The translations under genes and the position numbers were made by a program. The notes under the pieces were generated by a model, which saw nothing but the letters and a program-made list of their open reading frames with translations, searched no databases and was not told the DNA's origin. Of a stretch of DNA of 64,000 bases, positions 1 to 8,328 are shown one piece after another. Every line of letters starts with the position of its first letter. Position 1 is the stretch's first letter. The DNA is taken from positions 1,054,001 to 1,118,000 of the forward strand of contig NZ_SPPK01000001.1 in NCBI RefSeq assembly GCF_004569505.1, written 5' to 3'. The stretch is from Dysgonomonas mossii (GTDB lineage: Bacteria; Bacteroidota; Bacteroidia; Bacteroidales; Dysgonomonadaceae).

Positions 1-576
1 CATGACACTAACGATTCGCAAAAATTACCCGGCGATTATAACATAATAGACTTCAATGGAGATGGGGTTATTGACAATAAAGACTTAGTTCCTTACGGAT
101 ATTCTGGTACACCTCAGAATACATTCAATGCTACTATTGGCTTCGAATGGAAAGGATTTAGTGCTTTCGTTCAGTTCTATGGTGTGACAAATGTAACCCG
201 AGATGTATCATTAACAAGCTTCGGTAATAAACTAAACACTGTATACGATATCGGAACATGGTGGTCGAAAGATAATACATCTGCCGATGTTGTAGTGCCA
301 CGATGGTCTTCTAGTCCGAGCTATAATACCAGTACTCAGTTTTTATATGACGGATCATATATCCGTTTGAAGAATGCTGAGGTTGCTTACACATTTACTG
401 ATGGCTGGATTAAGAAATTAGGTGTGAAAAATATGAAAATATATCTGAACGGAAATAATCTCTGGTTGTGGACAAGAATGCCTGACGACCGTGAAGCAAA
501 TTTATCCGGTGCAGGTTATTTAGGTGCTTATCCTACTGTAAGACGTTACAATTTAGGTATTAAATTCTCATTATAA
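1..576 (+). CDS. xusA: SusC-family TonB-dependent receptor, C-terminal part (XusA-like)
   Basis: The open frame runs from the first base of the window to the stop at 574-576 and gives the last 191 residues of an outer-membrane SusC-type barrel. The 5' part lies outside the window. A calcium-loop-like motif DFNGDGVIDNKD sits at codons 17-28, as in many SusC proteins, and the end (RRYNLGIKFSL) has the aromatic terminal strand expected of an outer-membrane barrel. An internal ATG at 184 is not the start, because the family signature continues upstream of it. A SusD gene follows 8 bases later. Being first of two SusC/D pairs before a DUF1735-type lipoprotein and a GH10 xylanase matches xusA of the Prevotella/Bacteroides xylan utilisation system. 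The symbol is given by layout only. Confidence 0.9.
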   Translation, partial: HDTNDSQKLPGDYNIIDFNGDGVIDNKDLVPYGYSGTPQNTFNATIGFEWKGFSAFVQFYGVTNVTRDVSLTSFGNKLNTVYDIGTWWSKDNTSADVVVPRWSSSPSYNTSTQFLYDGSYIRLKNAEVAYTFTDGWIKKLGVKNMKIYLNGNNLWLWTRMPDDREANLSGAGYLGAYPTVRRYNLGIKFSL

Positions 577-584
577 GATTAAAG

Positions 585-2531
585 ATGATGAAAAATATAT
601 ATAAAACTTTTCTAAAGAGTTGTATCCTGTTCTTAATATTAGGAACTAGTTTAGCTTCTTGTGAAGATTATTTGGATAAAGAACCTGATTCTACTATATC
701 AGGAGATGATGCCTTTAAGAACTTCATGAATTTTCAGGGCTACATAGAAGAGATTTACAATTGCATACCTGACAAACAGAAGTGCAATTGGGCTCCTTCC
801 TGGAATTGGGGTGACGATGAAATCTTCAACCCCGAGGCTGATGGTCGTATGACTCACCAAGTAGACCTTGGAAACTACCGCGCATGGAGAAGCGCAGGTG
901 ATTGGTTATATAACAGTAATAGTAGTTCTACAGCTACCGGAGACGGATCTCCTAAACGACATTCATTATGGCCTCATGCATGGTATTGCATAAGTAAAGC
1001 AAATGAAGGATTGGCTAATCTGGACAAGTTAACAACAGCCACAGCTGAGGAAAAAAATCTGATTGCAGGGCAACTATATTTCTTTCGTGCATGGTGGCAT
1101 TTTGAACTCATGACATTCTTTGGTGGGTTACCTTATGTAGACCATGTATTAGATGCTACCGGAACATTGACTCTTCCTCGATTGAGTTATCAGGAATGTG
1201 CAGATAAAGCTGCTGCCGACTTTAGGCAAGCTGCCGATCTACTTCCTATCGACTGGGATAACACAACAGTAGGGAAAAATACAGTGGGCAAAAACCAATT
1301 GCGTATTAATAAAATAATGGCATTAGGTTATTTGGGTAAAAATTATCTTTGGGCAGGTAGCCCATTGATGAAAAACGGTCCTAAAGTAGGTGGAAGTCAA
1401 ACTTATGACTATGATGAGGCATACTGTAAAAAAGCTGCTGAAGCCTTTGGTGAACTACTAAGTCTTGTAGAAGGTAATCAAACTCAATATGCATTAGCTC
1501 AGTTCAACTACAAAGATATTTATAATCATGAGAGAGCTGAAGGTTCTACATCTAGCTACTCGGATATTTTTTACACCACTCGTCAAAACTGGTTACAACC
1601 GGGATCTGTTGAAGCAATTTTCAGGGGGCCATCTCCAGACTTCAATGCCAGTAACTGGAATACTGCGAAGGTATTTGGTCCTAAAGTTGGCGGTTTGGTT
1701 GCTCATGATAACGTGATTCACCAACCAACAGCAAACTATGTTAATATGTATGGTATGGATAATGGACTTCCTCTAAATGATCCAGCTTCAGGCTTTGATC
1801 CTAATTACCCATTCAAAAATAGAGATCCTCGCTTCTATCATGATATTGTATTTGATGGATTCAAATATGTAAATAGTACTATGCCTGCGGATATGGAATA
1901 TCTGCGTTATTGTAGTCTTTATACAGGAGGTGCAATGAGACCCGTAGCTAATGCTAGCCGTACAGGATATTTTATCCAAAAGCTGGTACCTCATACCTGC
2001 AACGAGTATGATAGAACATATGACTGGGGAGGAAACTATCACTGCTATTTGCCATATATGCGTTTATCTGATATTTATTTGATGTATGCCGAATCATGTG
2101 CTGCATTTGGTGGTGCTAGTGGTAAATCTTCTAATTTCTCAAAAACGGCAGAAGGTGCGATCAATACAGTGAGAGATCGTGTAAAAGCAGGACATGTAGG
2201 CAGCTCTTATACAGCAAGTAAAAATAAATTTATAGACGAAATTCGTAGAGAGCGTGCCGTAGAACTTTCATTTGAAGGATTCCGTTTCAATGATTTGCAA
2301 CGTTGGTTATTACTAACAGAATATCCGTATACAGTAAAAACATCACAGGAATTTAAGCGTGTAGAAAACAATGACTTTTTCAAGAATAACGACCCAAAAG
2401 ATGCAAGGGTATCAGAATTCAAAGAAGAAGTTATTCTTACACGAGTATTTGGTACCAAACATTATTGGTTCCCTCTTCCTGACAATGATGTATATCTATA
2501 TCCTGAATTCGGGCAAAATCCGGGCTGGTAA
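585..2531 (+). CDS. xusB: SusD-family glycan-binding lipoprotein (XusB-like)
   Basis: A 648-residue surface lipoprotein that caps the partner SusC barrel and binds glycan at the cell surface. The signal peptide ends in a lipobox (SLASC) with the lipidated Cys at residue 26. The helical SusD/RagB fold is supported by the motif NRDPRFYHD around residue 412 and the C-terminal family signature RRERAVELSFEGFRF around residues 554-568. The end, FGQNPGW, is also typical. Two in-frame ATGs (585 and 588) are possible starts; the first is used. It begins 8 bases after the upstream SusC stop, so the two are co-transcribed. By position it corresponds to XusB. At 648 residues it is longer than many SusD proteins. 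Xylan specificity is inferred from the downstream GH10 gene. Confidence 0.93.
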   Translation: MMKNIYKTFLKSCILFLILGTSLASCEDYLDKEPDSTISGDDAFKNFMNFQGYIEEIYNCIPDKQKCNWAPSWNWGDDEIFNPEADGRMTHQVDLGNYRAWRSAGDWLYNSNSSSTATGDGSPKRHSLWPHAWYCISKANEGLANLDKLTTATAEEKNLIAGQLYFFRAWWHFELMTFFGGLPYVDHVLDATGTLTLPRLSYQECADKAAADFRQAADLLPIDWDNTTVGKNTVGKNQLRINKIMALGYLGKNYLWAGSPLMKNGPKVGGSQTYDYDEAYCKKAAEAFGELLSLVEGNQTQYALAQFNYKDIYNHERAEGSTSSYSDIFYTTRQNWLQPGSVEAIFRGPSPDFNASNWNTAKVFGPKVGGLVAHDNVIHQPTANYVNMYGMDNGLPLNDPASGFDPNYPFKNRDPRFYHDIVFDGFKYVNSTMPADMEYLRYCSLYTGGAMRPVANASRTGYFIQKLVPHTCNEYDRTYDWGGNYHCYLPYMRLSDIYLMYAESCAAFGGASGKSSNFSKTAEGAINTVRDRVKAGHVGSSYTASKNKFIDEIRRERAVELSFEGFRFNDLQRWLLLTEYPYTVKTSQEFKRVENNDFFKNNDPKDARVSEFKEEVILTRVFGTKHYWFPLPDNDVYLYPEFGQNPGW

Positions 2532-2574
2532 ATCCAAATAGAGTAAATGAATGTGTAATTTAAACGAATAAAAG

Positions 2575-5412
2575 ATGAAATATATACAATCAATATTCAT
2601 TTTGTGTGCCATGTTTGTCTTCTGCCCATTTGCAACTAAAGCTCAAACATTTGACCAAAATGAGGCGGACACACTCAAAAGTGATAAAGAATCGCTTGTA
2701 CAGATTGCTTTTCGAAAAGTAGCGCAAAGCGACTTGTTGGGTGGTGTATCTGTTGTTAATGTAGAGGAACTGTCAAAAAAGAACTATAACACATATAGTT
2801 TAGATAATATGCAGGCCTATATCGGGGGGTGGAATGGAAATTCGCTGTGGGGTATGGATGCCGACAATGCAGGATATTTAGTGTTGGTTGATGGAATTCC
2901 CCGTGTAGCCAACAATGTTTTGCCTAGCGAAATTGATCAAATAACATTTCTAAAAGGAGCGCAGGCTGTTGTCCTTTATGGTAGCCGCGCAGCAAAAGGT
3001 GTTATATATATAACGACCAAAAGAGGTAAGACCGAAGATCTTAGGATAAGCGTAAGAGCTAACACGGGTTTTCATATATCTAAAAGCTATCCTGAATATC
3101 TAGGATCTGCTGAATATATGACTCTTTATAATGAAGCTCGCGCTAATGATGGGCTATCGGCTTTATATAGCGATAATGACATTTATCATTCTGCTTCGGG
3201 CTTAAATCCGTATCGTTATCCGAATGTAGATTTTTATTCTTCTGAGTTTTTGAAGAAAGTATCTAATCGTTCAGAAGTTACAGCAGAAATTACAGGCGGA
3301 AGTAAACGTGCTCATTTTTATAGTAATGTAGGTTATTATCATCAAGATGACTTGTTTAAGATCGGTGAAGCGAAGGATAATAGTATCAATCGTCTAAATG
3401 TGCGTGGTAATGTGGATGTTATGATTAGTAATGCTATTAGTGCATATATTAATGCGAATGCAACTTTCTATGACGCTAAAAATGCAAAAGGAGATTATTG
3501 GAATGCTGCATCAACATTTCGTCCCAATCGTGTAGCGCCGTTGATTTCATTAGATATGATTGATCAGAATGCTTTAGCTGCTTGGGATTTGGTTAATAAT
3601 ACCAATAATATCATTGATGGTAAATATTTTCTAGGAGGATCTCAGATTGATCAAAAGAATGCATTTGCAGATATATTTGCTGCCGGAAGTAGCAAATATA
3701 CAAGCCGTCATTTTCAATTTGATACTGGAGTTGATATTGATTTGGAAGGCTTCTTGAAAGGGCTTTCGTTTCATACCAAATTTGCAGTGGATTATGCTAC
3801 AGGTTATACAACGTCTTTTGACAACACATATTCGGTATATGCTCCAACTTGGGGTAACTTTAACGGAAAGGATGTTATTGTAGGTCTAACAAAATATAAC
3901 AATGATAAGAAGTCTGGTGTACAGAATATTAGTGAGAGTGCTGATAATCAAACTATGGCATTCTCGGGGCAATTCGATTACGTAAATACTTTTGCAGATG
4001 ATCATAACTTGTCGGCTATGCTAATAGCTTCGGGCTACCAGCAAACCTTATCGTCCGAATATCACAAAACTTCTAATGCAAATTTGGCATTACAAGTAGG
4101 CTATAATTATCAAAAGAAATATTATGCCGATTTTGGGGGAGCCGTAATACACTCAGCAAAGTTAGCCGAAGGGCAGCGTAATGCATTTTCTCCATCTCTT
4201 ACATTAGGTTGGAGAATGAGCAATGAAAACTTCCTATCGGGATCTTCTATTATAGATGATTTAATGTTGAGTGTTTCAGGTAGTATCTTACATCAAGATA
4301 TTGATATTCAAAATTATTATATGTACAAGTCAGCTTGGTCTCAAGCGTACGGTTGGAGTTGGTATGATGGTAGTTTAGAGAAATATACAATGTCTCTCCG
4401 TGGAAATAATGATGATCTTACATTTATTAAACGCAAAGAAATATCAGCGAATCTAAGAACTTCTTTGTGGAAGAAAATGATAACTGCAGATCTGTCATTC
4501 TTTGTAAACTCTATGGAAGGTAATATAATAACACCAAGTTCGCTTTTCCCTAATTATTTGTCTACAGCTTATCCCGAAGCGTCATTTGTTCCATATATGA
4601 ACTATAATAATAATAAGCGTACAGGATTTGATTTCAATGTTAACTTCAACAAGAAAATCGAAGAGGTAGACTTCTCATTAGGTGTAGCTGGTACTTATTA
4701 CGATACTAAAGCAACCAAGCGTAGCGAGATAAATGAATTTAGCTATCAAAATAGAACAGGTAAGCCGATTGATGGTATTTGGGGTTTACAAAGTGACGGC
4801 CTGTTTGAGAGTAGCGATGAGATAACTAATTCTCCGGAACAAAAATTTGGAGGAACAGTAAAACCAGGCGATATTAAATATGTAGATCAAAATGGCGACG
4901 GAGTCATCGATGATCAAGATGTTATATATCTAGGTAAAGGAGGCTGGTATGGCGCCCCGTTTACTTTGGGTATAAACATGACACTTAAATGGTCAGATTT
5001 TACATTCTTTGCTTTAGGAACAGGTAGCTTTGGAGCGAATAGTTTGAAAAATAGTTCTTATTATTGGATCCATGGAGATGGTAAATACTCTGCAGTAGTT
5101 CGTGACCGATGGACAGAAGAAACAAAGGCAACCGCGACTTACCCTCGTTTAACTACTGAAAGTGGAAGCAATAATTTCCGTACTTCAGACTTCTGGATGT
5201 ATAAAACTAACCGCTTTGATCTGGCTAAGATACAGGTTACATACGACTTACCTAAGCAGCTATTGAAAAATAGTTTCATCCGCGAACTTTCGGCATATGT
5301 AAGTGGCGCTAATCTGCTTACTATATCGAAGGAACGCAAACATATGGAAATGAATGTAGGTAGTTCTCCACAAACCAGATTTTATAATATAGGTATAAAA
5401 GCTGCATTTTAA
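2575..5412 (+). CDS. xusC: SusC-family TonB-dependent receptor without N-terminal CarboxypepD_reg domain (XusC-like)
   Basis: A 945-residue outer-membrane oligosaccharide transporter, second SusC of the operon. After a signal peptide (about residues 1-24, ending TKAQ) the chain goes almost directly into the plug: VLVDGIPR near 103-110 and the SusC plug signature SRAAKGVIYITTKRG near 139-153. The usual N-terminal carboxypeptidase-D-like beta-sandwich and the TonB-box consensus DEVVVIGYG are not seen, which explains why it is about 100 residues shorter than common SusC proteins. A calcium-loop-like DQNGDGVIDDQD lies near 772-783, and the C terminus YNIGIKAAF fits a final barrel strand. It starts 43 bases after the upstream SusD gene and is followed 14 bases later by its own SusD partner. 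Confidence 0.92.
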   Translation: MKYIQSIFILCAMFVFCPFATKAQTFDQNEADTLKSDKESLVQIAFRKVAQSDLLGGVSVVNVEELSKKNYNTYSLDNMQAYIGGWNGNSLWGMDADNAGYLVLVDGIPRVANNVLPSEIDQITFLKGAQAVVLYGSRAAKGVIYITTKRGKTEDLRISVRANTGFHISKSYPEYLGSAEYMTLYNEARANDGLSALYSDNDIYHSASGLNPYRYPNVDFYSSEFLKKVSNRSEVTAEITGGSKRAHFYSNVGYYHQDDLFKIGEAKDNSINRLNVRGNVDVMISNAISAYINANATFYDAKNAKGDYWNAASTFRPNRVAPLISLDMIDQNALAAWDLVNNTNNIIDGKYFLGGSQIDQKNAFADIFAAGSSKYTSRHFQFDTGVDIDLEGFLKGLSFHTKFAVDYATGYTTSFDNTYSVYAPTWGNFNGKDVIVGLTKYNNDKKSGVQNISESADNQTMAFSGQFDYVNTFADDHNLSAMLIASGYQQTLSSEYHKTSNANLALQVGYNYQKKYYADFGGAVIHSAKLAEGQRNAFSPSLTLGWRMSNENFLSGSSIIDDLMLSVSGSILHQDIDIQNYYMYKSAWSQAYGWSWYDGSLEKYTMSLRGNNDDLTFIKRKEISANLRTSLWKKMITADLSFFVNSMEGNIITPSSLFPNYLSTAYPEASFVPYMNYNNNKRTGFDFNVNFNKKIEEVDFSLGVAGTYYDTKATKRSEINEFSYQNRTGKPIDGIWGLQSDGLFESSDEITNSPEQKFGGTVKPGDIKYVDQNGDGVIDDQDVIYLGKGGWYGAPFTLGINMTLKWSDFTFFALGTGSFGANSLKNSSYYWIHGDGKYSAVVRDRWTEETKATATYPRLTTESGSNNFRTSDFWMYKTNRFDLAKIQVTYDLPKQLLKNSFIRELSAYVSGANLLTISKERKHMEMNVGSSPQTRFYNIGIKAAF

Positions 5413-5426
5413 TAAATAACAACAGT

Positions 5427-7232
5427 ATGAAAGCAATAAATAATATAACAAAATTTCTGGTCATTATCTTGCTCTTCTTAACATCCTGTGATGATCTGTT
5501 TTCTCCTGCTTTAGAGAACAATAGAGAGTTAGATGATATGTATAATGAACCGGGATATGCACAAGGGATATTAGGATACGCTTATTCCATGCTTCCCTAT
5601 CAGACTAAATCTGAAACAGACATTGCGACAGATGATGCAGTGACTAACGATAAAGCTAGTAGCTATTTAAGTATGGCAACAGGATCGTGGACAGCTAGTA
5701 ACGACCCTATGTCTAAGTGGCAGAACTGTAGAGCTGCTATTCAATATCTCAACATCTTTTTAGAAAATGCCGACAAAGTGGCATGGGCAAAAGATCCGAA
5801 TGTACATATCATGTATTGCGATCGTCTTAAAGGCGAAGCGTATGGTTTGCGTGCTTTAAATATGTACTATCTCTTGATGGCTCATGGTGGTTGGACTGAA
5901 GATGGAAAACTATTGGGAATACCTAATATAACTACTGTAGATAATATGAGTACAGATTTCAATGTTCCAAGAGATACATTTCAGGCTTGTATAGATCAAA
6001 TTTTTAGTGATGTAGAAAAAGCAACTGAATACTTACCTCTTGATTATAATGACATCAGTGATGCAAATATTCCTGCTAAATATAAAGCAATCGGTGTAAC
6101 CAATGCCAGTGATTATAACCGGGTAAATGGTACTCATATACGAGGTCGCCTTACTGCTCGTATCGCAGAAGCTATTAGGGCACAGGCAGCTTTGCTTGCA
6201 GCAAGTCCTGCATATAACACGGGTACAACCGTAACATGGGCTAATGCTGCAGATAATGCAGCTATCGTACTAGATCGTATCAATGGTTTAGGCGGAATAG
6301 ATCCAACAGGATGGACATGGTATATGAACAAAACTGAAATCAACTCATTGGGATCAGGAGCTGTTCCTAAAGAGATTCTATGGAGAGGGGACAAAGATAA
6401 TAGCACCGAAGATTATGCAATGGGGCTTTCGCAAGAGAAGAGTAATTATCCTCCATCGCTGTATGGAAGTGGACGTATAAATCCAACTCAAAATCTAGTA
6501 GATGCATTTCCTATGGCAAGCGGATATCCAATATCTGATCCTGCAAGTGGATATTCTTCAAGTGATCCGTACACCAACAGAGATCCGCGTTTGACAGCTT
6601 ATGTATTGTATAACGAAACCACGTATGGTACAAATTCAAAGAAAATTGTCACCGGAACATACGGTACAAATGAAGATGCATTAAATAAAGAAAGCACATC
6701 TACACGTACCGGATATTATTTGAGAAAACTATTGCGTGACGATTGTAATCCAGATCCGACATATAATACGGCACAATACCATTATCCTGTACGCATACGA
6801 TTTACTGAAATATTCTTAGCTTATGCTGAGGCAGCAAATGAAGCTTGGGGACCAACTAATGGCAACGGACATTCATACAGTGCTTACGACGTAATCAAGG
6901 CTATCCGCACTCGTGCTGGTGTAGGTTCTAATGGAGGAGACCCTTATCTTGAAAGTATTAAAAACAATAAAGATAAAATGCGAGAGTTGATACGTAATGA
7001 ACGTCGTATTGAACTCTGTTTCGAAAACCGACGTTTTTGGGATTTGCGTCGTTGGAAAGCCAACCTGAATGAGGGTGCTAAAGGTATGCAAATAGATAAA
7101 CTTGATGGAGCTTTGGTATATAAGGTAATTCCTGTAGAAGCAAGAAGCTACAAAGATTATATGTATCATGGACCTGTGCCTTATAGTGAAACTATAAAAT
7201 GGAGCAACCTACAGCAGAATCAAGGCTGGTAA
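5427..7232 (+). CDS. xusD: SusD-family glycan-binding lipoprotein (XusD-like)
   Basis: A 601-residue SusD/RagB lipoprotein pairing with the SusC ending 14 bases upstream. The signal peptide ends FLTSC with the lipidated Cys at residue 21. The family's C-terminal signature (LIRNERRIELCFENRRFWD, near residues 519-537) and the RDPRL motif in the middle are present, and the protein ends in QNQGW as many SusD proteins do. It is presumed to sit on the outer face of the outer membrane and deliver xylo-oligosaccharides to the SusC barrel. By order it matches XusD. It is clearly different in sequence from the first SusD of the operon, so the two pairs probably handle different oligosaccharides, which is an inference from the duplication. 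Confidence 0.93.
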   Translation: MKAINNITKFLVIILLFLTSCDDLFSPALENNRELDDMYNEPGYAQGILGYAYSMLPYQTKSETDIATDDAVTNDKASSYLSMATGSWTASNDPMSKWQNCRAAIQYLNIFLENADKVAWAKDPNVHIMYCDRLKGEAYGLRALNMYYLLMAHGGWTEDGKLLGIPNITTVDNMSTDFNVPRDTFQACIDQIFSDVEKATEYLPLDYNDISDANIPAKYKAIGVTNASDYNRVNGTHIRGRLTARIAEAIRAQAALLAASPAYNTGTTVTWANAADNAAIVLDRINGLGGIDPTGWTWYMNKTEINSLGSGAVPKEILWRGDKDNSTEDYAMGLSQEKSNYPPSLYGSGRINPTQNLVDAFPMASGYPISDPASGYSSSDPYTNRDPRLTAYVLYNETTYGTNSKKIVTGTYGTNEDALNKESTSTRTGYYLRKLLRDDCNPDPTYNTAQYHYPVRIRFTEIFLAYAEAANEAWGPTNGNGHSYSAYDVIKAIRTRAGVGSNGGDPYLESIKNNKDKMRELIRNERRIELCFENRRFWDLRRWKANLNEGAKGMQIDKLDGALVYKVIPVEARSYKDYMYHGPVPYSETIKWSNLQQNQGW

Positions 7233-7267
7233 ATGAATAATCAAAAAATATCTAAATATTGAAAAAT

Positions 7268-8317
7268 ATGAAACGATTCAAATTATTGCCTGTATTGTTT
7301 GCCGGAATTTTGATTGCATCAATGACATCATGCGAAAATCAAGGTGTTGAATTCCCAAACTATGAAGGTGGAACAACTGTTTATTTTGCCTATCAATACC
7401 CCGTGCGTACAATCGTATTAGGAGATGATACTTATGATACGACTTTAGATAATGAGCATCGTTGCGAGATATACGCAACAATGGGAGGTGTATATAAAAA
7501 CCAAAAGAATATCAGCATAGATATTGCCGTCGATAATGGATTGTGTGATAACTTATTCTTCGAAGACGGTAGTCCGGTTCAAGCTATGCCATCCAATTAC
7601 TACACTTTAGGGGGGAGTAAGATCATTCTTGATAAGAAGATTCAAGGATCGGTAGGAGTTCAATTGCAAGATGCATTCTTTTCCGATCCCGACGCTTTGA
7701 AAAAAACGTATGTAATTCCGTTATTAATGACTAAAGTACAAAATGCAGACAGTATTTTGAGCGGTCGTCACTTGATACAGAACGCACCTCGTACATATTC
7801 AGAAGCGTGGGATATTCAGCCTCAAGACTATGTCTTATATGCACTGAAATTTATTAATCCGTGGCATGCAAAATATCTGCGCAGAGGAGTAGATCTTGTA
7901 ACCGAGAATGGTGCAACTGCAACGAATGTACGTCGCAAACCACATGTAGAAAATGACGAACTTTGTAGTTTAACGACTGCAAGTTTAAAGGTGACTAAAT
8001 TTCCGGTTAAAACTACTGTTTCTGATGGTTTAGGAGGTGTACAAACTCTTACATGTGATTTACTCCTAACTTTTAATGATAATAATGAGTGTACTATCTC
8101 TACCGATACGCAAGGCTATACCGCTAGTGGCTCAGGTAAATTTGTAAAAAAAGGAGAGAAAAATAGCTGGGGTAATAAAGACCGTAATGCTATGTATTTG
8201 GAGTACAATATAAACTTCGGATCAAAGCAATATGTGACTAAAGATACTTTGGTGGTACAAACCCGAGGGATCGATTCTGAATTGTTTGTTCCAACTTATA
8301 AAACTAATCATTTTTAA
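7268..8317 (+). CDS. xusE: DUF1735/DUF5627-type surface lipoprotein (XusE-like xylan-binding protein)
   Basis: A 349-residue lipoprotein with signal peptide MKRFKLLPVLFAGILIASM and a lipobox ending TSC. The body looks like the BT_3987/DUF1735-type N-terminal beta-sandwich followed by a second beta-rich domain, the arrangement found in surface glycan-binding proteins that lie between SusD and the endo-xylanase in xylan loci (XusE in Prevotella, its counterpart in the small-xylan locus of B. ovatus). I chose the ATG at 7268 rather than the in-frame TTG at 7259 because it gives a clean signal peptide. No catalytic motif is visible. It is 35 bases downstream of the SusD gene and 11 bases upstream of the xylanase. 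Xylan binding is inferred from position. Confidence 0.82.
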   Translation: MKRFKLLPVLFAGILIASMTSCENQGVEFPNYEGGTTVYFAYQYPVRTIVLGDDTYDTTLDNEHRCEIYATMGGVYKNQKNISIDIAVDNGLCDNLFFEDGSPVQAMPSNYYTLGGSKIILDKKIQGSVGVQLQDAFFSDPDALKKTYVIPLLMTKVQNADSILSGRHLIQNAPRTYSEAWDIQPQDYVLYALKFINPWHAKYLRRGVDLVTENGATATNVRRKPHVENDELCSLTTASLKVTKFPVKTTVSDGLGGVQTLTCDLLLTFNDNNECTISTDTQGYTASGSGKFVKKGEKNSWGNKDRNAMYLEYNINFGSKQYVTKDTLVVQTRGIDSELFVPTYKTNHF

Positions 8318-8328
8318 TTTTACTAAAG

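Noticed and set aside
7259..7267. TTG start nine bases upstream for the XusE-like gene
   Set aside because: The ATG at 7268 gives a cleaner lipoprotein signal and is the common start codon.
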